From assembly GCF_005503625.1 (NCBI RefSeq), contig NZ_SCMX01000042.1, positions 1 through 58,329 of the forward strand: a DNA stretch of 58,329 bases. The letters are read 5' to 3'. Below the pieces are notes generated by a model, which searched no databases, was not told the DNA's origin, and worked only from the letters and a program-made list of their open reading frames with translations. Below, piece after piece: positions 1 to 7,766 of the stretch; positions within the stretch are counted from its first letter, which is position 1; each line of letters opens with the position of its first letter. The DNA is from Cupriavidus sp. 2SB (GTDB taxonomy: Bacteria > Pseudomonadota > Gammaproteobacteria > Burkholderiales > Burkholderiaceae). The translations under genes and the position numbers were made by a program.

Positions 1-69
1 AGCTGGGGGTGAGGGCGGGGGGTTCTGCTTGCTGATATCGCAGTTAGAACCGCTGGCCCTCTCCCCCGC

Positions 70-96
70 CCCCTCTCCCGCAGAGCGGGAGAGGGG
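70..96. repeat. GC-rich palindromic (REP-like) repeat, copy 1
   Basis: Twelve-base arms CCCCTCTCCCGC and GCGGGAGAGGGG flank the loop AGA. The same arms recur at 6701-6726, and an interrupted copy lies at 58200-58220. It sits downstream of the amidohydrolase stop, in an otherwise empty 122-base edge. Arms, short loop and intergenic position fit a dispersed REP-type element. It could also act as a transcription-end hairpin, but no U-tract follows it. Confidence 0.75.
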
Positions 97-122
97 AGAC
101 AACATAGCGGAGTGGTGAGGTA

Positions 123-2066
123 TCAGAACGCCCAGCAAGAACATCCCAGCGCGCCCCAGAACGTGCTTTCGTCCGAAGTCGGTGCGCTGGTGGTCCACGC
201 CTTGGCGTGGGCATGGCCGTGAACGCCGCAGGAGCTGGCGCAGCCGCAGGCGGTGTTCATTGCCAGCTTGGTTTGCGCCGTGGGGCGTGGCTGGTACTTG
301 CTGCCGTGGCGGGCCGGCGACCAGTCCGGCATGGCCGGCGGAATCTCGGGCGAGAGCTTGTCGAACTCGTGGTCGCCATAGACCACCTTGCCGCCGAGCA
401 CGGTCATCACCGAGGTGATGTCCTGGATGTCGTCGCCCGGCACGGCGAAGTAGTCGGCGGAGAGCACGGCCAGGTCGGCCAGTTGACCGGCCTTGATCTG
501 GCCCTTCTTGCCTTCCTCCGACGAGAACCACGTGTTGGCTTCGGTCCACAGGCGCAGTGCGGTTTCGCGATCGAGCAGGTTGGCCTGCGGATACATCGAC
601 ATGCCACCCACGGTCTTGCCGGTGGTCAGCCAGTACAGCGAGACCCACGGGTTGTACGAGGCCACGCGCGTGGCATCGGTGCCTGCACCAACCTTGACAC
701 CTTTTTCCAGCATCTTCTTGATCGGCGGCGTGGCTTCGGCAGCCTTGGCACCGTAGCGTTCGACGAAGTACTCGCCTTGATACGCCATGCGGTGCTGCAC
801 GGCGATACCGCCGCCCAGTGCCGCAATACGGTCGATGTTGCGATCGGTGATCGTCTCGGCGTGGTCGAAGAACCAGTTCAGGCCGGTGAACGGCACGTCC
901 TTGGCCACCTTCTCGTAGACGTCCAGCGCGCGCGTGATGGTTTCGTTGTAGGTGGCGTGCAGACGCCACGGCCAGCGCTTTTCGGCCAGCAGGCGGATCA
1001 CGGGTTCGAGATCGCCTTCCATCGACGGCGGCATGTCCGGACGCTCGACGCGGAAGTCCTCGAAATCGGCAGCGGTGTAGACGAGCATCTCGCCCGCGCC
1101 GTTGTGGCGATAGAGATCGTCGCCCTGGCCTGGCTTGACCGTCGATGTCCAGGTCTTGAAGTCCGACAGTTCTTCCTTCGGCTTCTGCGTGAACAGGTTG
1201 TAGGCCAGGCGCACCGTGAGCTGCCCATCGCGGTGCAGTTCCTCGATGATGTTGTAGTCCTCAGGATAGTTCTGGTAGCCGCCGCCAGCATCGATCACGC
1301 CAGTCACGCCCAGGCGGTTCACTTCGCGCATGAAATGGCGCGTGGAGTTCTTCTGGTACTCGGCCGGCAGCTTCGGACCCTTGGCCAGCGTGGCGTACAG
1401 GATGGTCGCGTTCGGCTTGGCCAGCAGCAGGCCCGTGGGGTTGCCGGCCTTGTCATGCACGATCTCGCCGCCGGGCGGGTTCGGCGTGTCCTTGTTGTAG
1501 CCCACGGCGCGCAGCGCGGCGGCGTTCAGGATGGCGCGGTCGTACAAGTGGAGGATGAACACGGGCGTATCGGGCGCCGCGGCGTTCAGTTCCTCGATGG
1601 TCGGCAGGCGCTTCTCTGCGAACTGGTGTTCGGTGAAGCCACCCACCACGCGCACCCATTGGGGCGCGGGAGTGCGGGCGACCTGGTCCTTCAGCATGCG
1701 CATGGCGTCGGCCAGCGATCGCACGCCGTCCCAACGCAGTTCCATGTTGTAGTTCAGGCCACCACGAATGATGTGCATGTGGCTGTCGATCAGCCCGGGA
1801 ATGGCCCGCCGGCCATTCAGGTCCACTACCTTCGTTGTCGCGGCCGCGAGCTTCATGACCTCGTCGCGCGTGCCCACGCTGACGAATCGGCCATTCTGGA
1901 TGGCCACGGCGTCAGCTTGCGGGTTGGACTTGTCAAGGGTGGTGAACTTGCCGTTGACGAGGATGAGGTCGGGAGTCGAGGACGGTGACATGGCAAAAAG
2001 CTCCGAAGAGGCTGCTGCGCCCAGGGCAGCAGCCGAGGCAATGAATTGCCGGCGGGATACGGACAT
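123..2066 (-). CDS. Tat-exported YtcJ-like amidohydrolase
   Basis: A 647-residue metal-dependent amidohydrolase of the YtcJ/N-substituted formamide deformylase type, predicted to hydrolyse an amide or C-N bond in the periplasm. The N-terminus carries a twin-arginine signal (SRRQFIA, residues 4-10, then an Ala-rich stretch). The TIM-barrel metal motif SHMH places ligands at His96 and His98. Further motifs FDHAE and GTDATR near residues 400 and 462 fit the family. The C-terminal 40 residues are unusual: a Cys/His cluster (CGCASSCGVHGHAH) and a terminal CSCWAF. It is the last gene of a three-gene minus-strand operon, 12 bases after the alpha/beta hydrolase stop, with a weak AAGG ribosome site in that gap. 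The substrate is unknown. Confidence 0.85.
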   Translation of the reverse strand: MSVSRRQFIASAAALGAAASSELFAMSPSSTPDLILVNGKFTTLDKSNPQADAVAIQNGRFVSVGTRDEVMKLAAATTKVVDLNGRRAIPGLIDSHMHIIRGGLNYNMELRWDGVRSLADAMRMLKDQVARTPAPQWVRVVGGFTEHQFAEKRLPTIEELNAAAPDTPVFILHLYDRAILNAAALRAVGYNKDTPNPPGGEIVHDKAGNPTGLLLAKPNATILYATLAKGPKLPAEYQKNSTRHFMREVNRLGVTGVIDAGGGYQNYPEDYNIIEELHRDGQLTVRLAYNLFTQKPKEELSDFKTWTSTVKPGQGDDLYRHNGAGEMLVYTAADFEDFRVERPDMPPSMEGDLEPVIRLLAEKRWPWRLHATYNETITRALDVYEKVAKDVPFTGLNWFFDHAETITDRNIDRIAALGGGIAVQHRMAYQGEYFVERYGAKAAEATPPIKKMLEKGVKVGAGTDATRVASYNPWVSLYWLTTGKTVGGMSMYPQANLLDRETALRLWTEANTWFSSEEGKKGQIKAGQLADLAVLSADYFAVPGDDIQDITSVMTVLGGKVVYGDHEFDKLSPEIPPAMPDWSPARHGSKYQPRPTAQTKLAMNTACGCASSCGVHGHAHAKAWTTSAPTSDESTFWGALGCSCWAF

Positions 2067-2078
2067 GAAGCGTGAACC

Positions 2079-3083
2079 TTAGCTGTTGATGAAGGCGAGC
2101 AGGTCGGCGTTGACCTGGTCGGCGTGCGTGACGCACATGCCGTGCGGCGCGCCCGGGTAGATCTTCAGCGTGGCGTGCTTGATGATCTTGGCCGAGAGCT
2201 TGCCGGCGTTGTCGATCGGCACGATCTGGTCGTCGTCACCATGCAGCACCAGCGTGGGCACGTCGATCTTCTTCAGATCGGCGGTGTAGTCCACTTCCGA
2301 GAACTCCTTGACGCACAGGTACTGGCCCAGGATGCCACCGGCCATGCCCTGCGCCCAGAAGGCGTCGATGGTGCCTTGCGAAACCTTCGCGTTCGGACGG
2401 TTGAAACCGAAGAACGGCACGGCCAGGTCCTTGTAGAACTGCGAGCGGTTATCGGCCACACCCTTGCGGATGCCGTCGAACACTTCGATGGGCAGGCCGT
2501 TCGGGTACGCGGCGCTCTTGGCCATCGTCGGCGGCACGGCGCCGATCAGCACGGCCTTGGCCACGCGCTTGGTGCCATGGCGGCCGATGTAATGCGCCAC
2601 TTCGCCACCGCCGGTGGAGTGGCCCACGAGCGTGGCTTCGCGGATGTCCAGTGCGTCGAGCACCGCGCCCAGGTCATCGGCGTACGTGTCCATGTCGTTG
2701 CCCTTCGCAGGCTGGTCCGAGCGGCCATGGCCACGGCGATCATGGGCGATCACGCGGAAACCCTTCTGCACCAGGAACAGCATCTGCGAGTCCCATGCGT
2801 CGGCATCCAGCGGCCAACCGTGCGAGAAGACGACCGGACGGCCCGAGCCCCAGTCCTTGTAGAAGATGCGCGTACCGTCCTTGGTGGTGATGTAGCTCAT
2901 GTCTTTCGATCCGGAGGAGTGATGGGAAGATGCGCCTTGCCTGCCAGCCGCAGCGGCCGTGGCAGGGGCGCCAAGCGTGACCGCGGCCACGGCGGCAGCG
3001 CCGACCGTGCCTGCACCCGACAACAGCACCTTGCGACGCGACGACGAATGTTCGGCGTCCTGTGTCTTGTTTTGCATGTTCAT
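2079..3083 (-). CDS. Tat-exported alpha/beta hydrolase, haloperoxidase/esterase type
   Basis: A 334-residue alpha/beta hydrolase of the non-haem chloroperoxidase/esterase subgroup. The nucleophile elbow GHSTGG places Ser156. The acid is probably in GDDDQIVP and the base His in APHGMC near the C-terminus, completing the triad. The N-terminus has [10 protein letters not shown] at residues 13-22 and an Ala-rich stretch to about residue 46, which reads as a Tat signal and supports this start even though no good ribosome site precedes it. Without the signal the protein would begin at MSYITTKDG (about residue 62), the usual cytoplasmic start of this family. It lies between an isochorismatase-fold hydrolase and an amidohydrolase, so the operon looks like a set for hydrolysing one exported or imported compound. 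Confidence 0.87.
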   Translation of the reverse strand: MNMQNKTQDAEHSSSRRKVLLSGAGTVGAAAVAAVTLGAPATAAAAGRQGASSHHSSGSKDMSYITTKDGTRIFYKDWGSGRPVVFSHGWPLDADAWDSQMLFLVQKGFRVIAHDRRGHGRSDQPAKGNDMDTYADDLGAVLDALDIREATLVGHSTGGGEVAHYIGRHGTKRVAKAVLIGAVPPTMAKSAAYPNGLPIEVFDGIRKGVADNRSQFYKDLAVPFFGFNRPNAKVSQGTIDAFWAQGMAGGILGQYLCVKEFSEVDYTADLKKIDVPTLVLHGDDDQIVPIDNAGKLSAKIIKHATLKIYPGAPHGMCVTHADQVNADLLAFINS

Positions 3084-3131
3084 TTAAGGAGATGGACGTT
3101 TGAAAGTCTGGTGAAAACGATGCCGCGCGCT

Positions 3132-3818
3132 TCAGCGTGCTGGGACCGGAGCGATCGACTCATGCGGCGTGGCGGTGCGCTGCTCGGCCTTGTGGACCAT
3201 CGTGTAGGCGTAGTCCACGCCCATGCCGTAGGCACCCGAGTGTTCCTTGACCAGCTTCATCACGGCGTCATAGGTGTCGCGGTGTGCCCAGTCGCGTTGC
3301 CATTCCAGCAGCACCTGTTGCCAGGTCACGGGCACCACGCCAGCCTGCACCATGCGTTGCATCGCGTAGTCGTGGGCTTCCTTGGTGGTGCCGCCCGAGG
3401 CGTCGGCCACCATGTAGATCTCGTAGTCGCCTTCCAGCATCGCGCACAGGGCGAAGGTGGTGTTGCAGACTTCGGTCCACAGGCCCGCTACGACCACCTT
3501 CTTGCGGCCGTTTGCGGCCAGGGCGTCACGTACCTTCTGGTCGTCCCACGAATTCATCGAGGTGCGCTCCAGCGTCTTCTGGCCCGGGAACACATCGAGG
3601 ATTTCCGGGAAGGTGTAGCCCGAGAACGAATCGCTCTCGACCGTGGTGATCGTCGTCGGCACGTTGAAGATCTTGGCGGCCTTGGCCAGGCCCACGACGT
3701 TGTTCTTCAGTGCCTGACGGTCCATCGACTGCACGCCGAAGGCCATCTGCGGCTGCTGGTCGATGATGATCAGCTGGCTGTTTTGCGGGGTCAGCACTTC
3801 GAGCTTCGGATTGGACAT
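3132..3818 (-). CDS. Isochorismatase-family hydrolase (YcaC-like)
   Basis: A 228-residue cysteine hydrolase of the isochorismatase fold, closest in character to YcaC. The catalytic Asp is in IIIDQQPQ (Asp20) and the nucleophile Cys in TEVCNTT (Cys118). An open frame continues far upstream, but the ATG at 3818 is chosen because AGGAGCA lies just before it and because family members start with a short strand before the Asp. No export signal is visible, so it should be cytoplasmic, unlike its two downstream neighbours. It is the first gene of the operon, about 520 bases from the divergent response regulator. The substrate is not determinable. Confidence 0.88.
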   Translation of the reverse strand: MSNPKLEVLTPQNSQLIIIDQQPQMAFGVQSMDRQALKNNVVGLAKAAKIFNVPTTITTVESDSFSGYTFPEILDVFPGQKTLERTSMNSWDDQKVRDALAANGRKKVVVAGLWTEVCNTTFALCAMLEGDYEIYMVADASGGTTKEAHDYAMQRMVQAGVVPVTWQQVLLEWQRDWAHRDTYDAVMKLVKEHSGAYGMGVDYAYTMVHKAEQRTATPHESIAPVPAR

Positions 3819-4341
3819 GATGTTGCTCCTTGATACGCAGGTTGGGGGCGACGCACGGACAGCGCGGCATATGCCTGGCGTCCGCGCCGGTTGCAGCGCG
3901 ACTCCGGGTCGTCCGATCATCTGATGGTGTGACCGGACGGCACGATGCAACCCGACGGGAAGCCTAGTTGGCCCGCTGATAGCGGGCCATTGGCTGATCG
4001 TATTAGTCGATGGTGCCTCGGGCCTACCGTGTGCGGTACGCGGCAGTTGACCCATACGAACGTCGTATGAGGATGCGCTCACCGACGGCAGCCCGCGCAG
4101 GGTAGGCCCGTGCGGAAGCCCGCGCCATAGACACTTCGTATGGGTTTGCGCAGGGAGGGACGGCGCGTGGCGCAGGGGGCGCGCTGCGGTGAGGCCCGGC
4201 GGCGTGCCGCGCCCCTCACACAATGGTATAGGTGGCAGCCTGGCGCCGGGTGTGTTGAAATGCGGGCTTCCGGGGGACGGCACGCCATGAGCGTCGCGCG
4301 TATCGTGCCCCACATTGGCCAGCGTAACGGAGAGAGCAAGC
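3819..4341. other. Divergent intergenic region with several dyads
   Basis: This 523-base gap separates the hydrolase operon from the response regulator and holds no convincing gene. It contains three inverted repeats. TGGCCCGCT-GAT-AGCGGGCCA spans 3969-3989. CATACGA-ACG-TCGTATG spans 4053-4069. ACCCATACGAA at 4050-4060 is repeated in reverse at 4135-4145. The density of dyads fits a regulated divergent promoter region. Confidence 0.7.
4050..4145. promoter_or_regulatory. CATACGA-type dyads, candidate operator
   Basis: ACCCATACGAA at 4050-4060 is immediately followed by TCGTATG (4063-4069), giving a 17-base palindrome. The full 11-base half recurs in opposite orientation, TTCGTATGGGT, at 4135-4145, about 80 bases away. 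Three half-sites between a divergent operon and an orphan LuxR-type response regulator are what a binding region for that regulator would look like. That binding is inference only. Confidence 0.5.
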
Positions 4342-5022
4342 GTGATTGCGCAGAGCGGGGAGCCTGGCGTTACCGGCACCGACATCCAGAATGTCGAGAG
4401 CGTCGATGACGCCCTGGTACTCGTCGTCGATGACGACGCCATGCTGCGTCGTGCACTGGGCAACCTCTTCCGTTCCGTCGACATGAAAGCCGAATTGTTC
4501 GGCTCGGCGGCGGAGTTGCTCGACTTCCCGCTGCCAGAGGTGCCCTGCTGCCTGGTGCTGGATGTGCGGCTGCGCGGCCCGAGCGGGCTCGATCTCCAGA
4601 CGCGCCTCGCCCAGATGGGCATTCATATCCCGATCATCTTCATGACGGGCTACGGCGACATTGCGATGACGGTCACGGCGATGAAGGCCGGCGCCGAGGA
4701 TTTCATTGCCAAGCCGTTCCGGGACCAGGACCTGCTCGATGCAGTGGCGGCGGCGATTGCCAAGGACCGGCTGCGGCGCAGGAGCCTGCGCAAGGTCCAG
4801 GAGATTCGTGCGAACTACGCCACGCTGACACCGCGCGAAGCGGAAGTCATGGGCATGGCCGTGTCAGGGTTGCTGAACAAGCAGATTGCCGGCGAGATCG
4901 GTATCAGCGAGGTGACCGTGAAAATCCATCGTGGCCAGGCCATGCGCAAGATGCAGGCGCGCACGTTTGCCGATCTGGTGCTGATGGCGCAGCAGATCGG
5001 CGTTTCAAAGGTCGATTTCTAG
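4342..5022 (+). CDS. FixJ/NarL-type response regulator (REC-LuxR HTH)
   Basis: A 226-residue two-domain response regulator. The receiver domain (about residues 25-140) has the acidic pocket VVDDD, phospho-acceptor Asp74 in LVLDVR, Thr102 in MTGYGD and Lys124 in AKPF. A LuxR-type HTH follows (LTPREAEVM to VKIHRGQAMRKM, about 158-210). The GTG at 4342 is preferred because GGAGAG precedes it by about nine bases; an in-frame TTG at 4315 is possible. No histidine kinase is encoded within reach, so it is an orphan here. Its position divergent from the hydrolase operon makes that operon the first candidate target. Confidence 0.88.
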   Translation: MIAQSGEPGVTGTDIQNVESVDDALVLVVDDDAMLRRALGNLFRSVDMKAELFGSAAELLDFPLPEVPCCLVLDVRLRGPSGLDLQTRLAQMGIHIPIIFMTGYGDIAMTVTAMKAGAEDFIAKPFRDQDLLDAVAAAIAKDRLRRRSLRKVQEIRANYATLTPREAEVMGMAVSGLLNKQIAGEIGISEVTVKIHRGQAMRKMQARTFADLVLMAQQIGVSKVDF

Positions 5023-5042
5023 TTTTCTCGTTCAGGTTCGGC

Positions 5043-6296
5043 TCAGCCGAACTTGCGGGCCGCGTCCAGCGCCAGCCCCGAACCGATGCCGCCGAACAGG
5101 TCGCCTTCCACGCGGCGCGCAGCGGGCAGCAACAGCGCCAGTTGCTCGCGCAACATTGGCACGCTGCTGGAACCGCCTGTGAACAGGATCGTGTCCACGG
5201 CGTCGGCCGGGACGCCGGCGGTCTTCAGCATGCCCTTCACCGTGTCGGCAGTCTTCATCACCAGCTTGGTGATCGACGCGTCGAATGTTTCGCGCGTGAT
5301 TTCCAGCGTGGTCTCGGGTGCAATGCGGCCCAGCTCCACCAGCGTGCGCTCGTCTTCGGACAGTGCGATCTTGGCCGCTTCCACCTGAATCGCCAGCCAG
5401 TGCCCGGCGCGTTCGCGAATCAGGCGGATCAGCCGGTCGAGCTTCTCGGTCTCGGCGGCGTCGCGATAGTTATCCATCACAAGCGCCCACGCTTTGCGTG
5501 TATAGACCAGGTTGATCGTGTGCCAGCTCGCCAGGTCGAAGTACTGGCCGGAGGGCATGGCCTTGCCGTTGCGCAACTGGCTGTTCAGGCCCAGCATGGG
5601 CATGACGCTGGCCAGGCTCAGTGCACGGTCGAAATCCGTACCGCCGATATGCACGCCGCCGTTAGCCAGAATGTCCTCGCGGCGATCGACCTTGCGTGCC
5701 CGCTCGGGCGACAGGCGCACCAGCGAGAAGTCTGACGTACCACCGCCGATATCGGCCACGAGTACCAGTTCCTCTTTCGAGATACCGGCTTCGTAGTCGA
5801 ATGCCGCGGCAATCGGCTCGAACTGGAATGCGATGTCCTTGAAGCCGGCGTCGCGCGCAATCTCCGCGAGCGTGTCTTCGGCCAGTTGATCGGCGGCGGC
5901 GTCCTCGTCGATGAAATGCACGGGGCGGCCCAGCACGGCCGAGGTGAATTCACGACCGGCCGAGCGTTCGGCGCGACCCTTGAGTTCGCCGATGAAGTGC
6001 GCCAGCAGTTTGCGGAACGGCATGGCCTGGCCCATGACCTCGGTGCTGTCGTCCATCATCGACGTGCCCAGCAAGCTCTTGAGCGACCGCATCATGCGGC
6101 CTTCGTAGCCGGCCAGATAGTCGGTCAGCGCCGCGCGGCCGTAGCTGACCAGCGGGTCCTCGGCATGAAAAAAGATCACCGACGGCAGCGTGGCCTTGCC
6201 GTCCTCGAGCGGCAGCAGGGTAGGCGCGCCCGGGCGCAGCCAGCCGACGGTGGAGTTGGACGTGCCGAAATCGACGCCGCAAGCGTTTGTGGTCAT
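5043..6296 (-). CDS. YegD-like Hsp70-family ATPase
   Basis: A 417-residue actin-fold ATPase resembling the short Hsp70 homologue YegD rather than DnaK. Phosphate-1 motif GVDFGTSNS lies at the N-terminus, phosphate-2 motif VADIGGGTSDFS mid-protein, and adenosine motif LFTGGSSSVP near the C-terminus. The substrate-binding domain of DnaK is absent, as usual for this subgroup. The ATG at 6296 starts MTTNACGVDFG. A TTG nine codons upstream is less likely. The stop codon lies inside the perfect dyad GTTCGGCT-C-AGCCGAAC (5036-5052), where the convergent response regulator also ends. The client protein is unknown. Confidence 0.85.
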   Translation of the reverse strand: MTTNACGVDFGTSNSTVGWLRPGAPTLLPLEDGKATLPSVIFFHAEDPLVSYGRAALTDYLAGYEGRMMRSLKSLLGTSMMDDSTEVMGQAMPFRKLLAHFIGELKGRAERSAGREFTSAVLGRPVHFIDEDAAADQLAEDTLAEIARDAGFKDIAFQFEPIAAAFDYEAGISKEELVLVADIGGGTSDFSLVRLSPERARKVDRREDILANGGVHIGGTDFDRALSLASVMPMLGLNSQLRNGKAMPSGQYFDLASWHTINLVYTRKAWALVMDNYRDAAETEKLDRLIRLIRERAGHWLAIQVEAAKIALSEDERTLVELGRIAPETTLEITRETFDASITKLVMKTADTVKGMLKTAGVPADAVDTILFTGGSSSVPMLREQLALLLPAARRVEGDLFGGIGSGLALDAARKFG

Positions 6297-6329
6297 GGGA
6301 TTCAGGAGTTCAGGTGCAGCCAAAAGCAG

Positions 6330-6351
6330 ACGGCGGCCACGCGGCCGCCGT
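6330..6351 (-). promoter_or_regulatory. Hairpin in the Hsp70-like gene leader
   Basis: Nine-base arms ACGGCGGCC and GGCCGCCGT enclose a four-base loop, about 34 bases upstream of the Hsp70-like start. Read on the minus strand the stem is followed by CTGCTTTTGG, a short U-run. It could be a leader attenuator or an upstream terminator. The U-run is weak. Confidence 0.35.
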
Positions 6352-6567
6352 TGTACGGGGCGATATTGTAGGGGGTTTCGGTGTCATGCACGCGGCAACG
6401 ATGCCCCAGGCGGCTTGGCCGACCCATATCCGCATTCTCCCCATGCGGGTTTGTGCCAACTGTTCGCCACGCCGGCGCTGCAGTCTACTAAAGCCGCAGG
6501 ATGCAGTGTGGCCGGGACAGCGCACCAGCGCCGCCCGGGCGTTTGGGACAACCAAAGGGAGACAACC

Positions 6568-6681
6568 ATGGTGACCGCGCAAGACGATGCATGCATTTTC
6601 CGCAACCTGATGGCCCTGGCCGTGGTGGAGACACTGGGTGGGGCGGTCGCCTTGGGGTTTGTGTTCAACCTGCTGACATAA
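6568..6681 (+). CDS. Small single-span membrane peptide, 37 residues
   Basis: An ATG with a good ribosome site (AAAGGGAG, six to seven bases upstream) opens a 37-residue frame ending TAA. The N-terminal 13 residues are polar (MVTAQDDACIFRN). The remainder (LMALAVVETLGGAVALGFVF, then NLLT) is one hydrophobic helix with small-residue spacing. It lies alone between the Hsp70-like gene and a palindromic repeat. The ribosome site and coherent membrane helix are the only support. Homologues were not checked. Confidence 0.5.
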   Translation: MVTAQDDACIFRNLMALAVVETLGGAVALGFVFNLLT

Positions 6682-6696
6682 AGCATCCCTCTCTGT

Positions 6697-6755
6697 TGCT
6701 CCCCTCTCCCGCAAGCGGGAGAGGGGAAGAAGAAGGATGGCGGGAGAGGGGAGCA
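6697..6755. repeat. GC-rich palindromic (REP-like) repeat, copy 2, with extra arm
   Basis: An intact CCCCTCTCCCGC-AA-GCGGGAGAGGGG palindrome occupies 6701-6726. A third arm GCGGGAGAGGGGAGCA at 6740-6755 can alternatively pair with the 16 bases at 6697-6712. Two mutually exclusive foldings are therefore possible. The arms match copy 1 at 70-96 and the split copy at 58200-58220. Confidence 0.75.
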
Positions 6756-6842
6756 AAGCCACTCCAAGCACCATTCCCCGACCCCCACTACAATGCCCCA
6801 TCGCCTGGCTGCCATGGCCGGGTCTGACCTGGGGAGTCGAAG

Positions 6843-7766
6843 ATGCGAATTCTGGTGGTTGGGGCGGGCGCCATTGGCGGCTATTTTGGTGCGCGGCTGT
6901 TGCAGGCCGGACGCGATGTCACGTTTCTCGTGCGTGCCCGTCGGGCTGCGCAACTCGCGGAACACGGCCTGCGCGTGAAAAGCCCGCACGGCGACGTTCA
7001 TATTCCCGATCCCCCGCGCGTACTTTCCGAGCAGATCGCCCAGCCCTATGACGTGATCCTGCTGAGCTGCAAGGCGTACGATCTGGGCAGCGCCATGGAC
7101 GGCATCGCGCCAGCCGTGGGGCCTGAAACCGTGATCGTGCCGATGCTCAACGGCATGGCCCACCTGGACCAGCTCGACGCCCGTTTTGGCGCGGCCCGCG
7201 TGATGGGTGGCCGCTGCATGATCTCCAGCACGCTCGATGACGATGGCACCATCGTGCAACTCTCGCCAATGCACATCCTGTCATTCGGCGAGCGTCCGTC
7301 CGGCACCAGCAATCGCGCGCAGGCACTGGCCGAACTGTTCGGCAATGCGGGGTTCGACCTGCAGCACAGCCAGTCGATGCTCCAGGACATGTGGGAAAAA
7401 TGGTTCTTCCTGGCCACGCTGGCCTCGTCCACCAGCCTGATGCGCGCAGCCATCGGCGATATCCTCGCCGCACCGCGCGGTCACGAGACGATTGCAGCCT
7501 TGCTGGAAGAATGCGCGGCTATCGCCGCCGCCAATGGGCACCCGATCCGGGAGCCCGCGCTGCAGCAGGCCCGGACCAACCTGTTCACCGAGGGTTCGAA
7601 GATGACGGCGTCGATGCTGCGCGATATCGAGCGCGGCGCAGCCATCGAGTCCGACCAGATCGTTGGCGACCTGCTGGCGCGCCGGCAGCAGACGGCGGCG
7701 CCCACGCTGCAACTGGCCCTGACCAGCCTGAAAGCCTACGAAGCCCGCCGCGCACGCGGCGGCTAG
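6843..7766 (+). CDS. panE: 2-dehydropantoate 2-reductase family (PanE/ApbA)
   Basis: A 307-residue NADPH-dependent reductase of the ketopantoate reductase family, which reduces 2-dehydropantoate to pantoate in coenzyme A synthesis. The Rossmann motif GAGAIGGYFG lies at residues 7-16. LLSCKAYD, MLNGMAH and the C-terminal SMLRDIERG stretch match the family. GGGAG precedes the ATG. Beta-proteobacteria often carry several paralogues, so a role in pantothenate synthesis rather than on another 2-oxoacid is not certain. Its TAG and the stop of the converging GGDEF-EAL gene share the four bases CTAG, so the two mRNAs have no intergenic spacer. Confidence 0.8.
   Translation: MRILVVGAGAIGGYFGARLLQAGRDVTFLVRARRAAQLAEHGLRVKSPHGDVHIPDPPRVLSEQIAQPYDVILLSCKAYDLGSAMDGIAPAVGPETVIVPMLNGMAHLDQLDARFGAARVMGGRCMISSTLDDDGTIVQLSPMHILSFGERPSGTSNRAQALAELFGNAGFDLQHSQSMLQDMWEKWFFLATLASSTSLMRAAIGDILAAPRGHETIAALLEECAAIAAANGHPIREPALQQARTNLFTEGSKMTASMLRDIERGAAIESDQIVGDLLARRQQTAAPTLQLALTSLKAYEARRARGG

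Noticed and set aside
3969..3989. TGGCCCGCT-GAT-AGCGGGCCA as a terminator
   Set aside because: There is no U-run and it lies between divergent genes. It is more likely an operator or incidental dyad and is mentioned with the region.
3132..4622. Reading the isochorismatase hydrolase as a 496-residue protein
   Set aside because: The extra 268 N-terminal residues lack motifs and run across the promoter region and into the response regulator. The ATG at 3818 has a good ribosome site.
5036..5052. Hairpin GTTCGGCT-C-AGCCGAAC as a terminator
   Set aside because: No U-tract on either side. It contains the Hsp70-like stop codon and may be incidental, though a bidirectional pause site cannot be ruled out.
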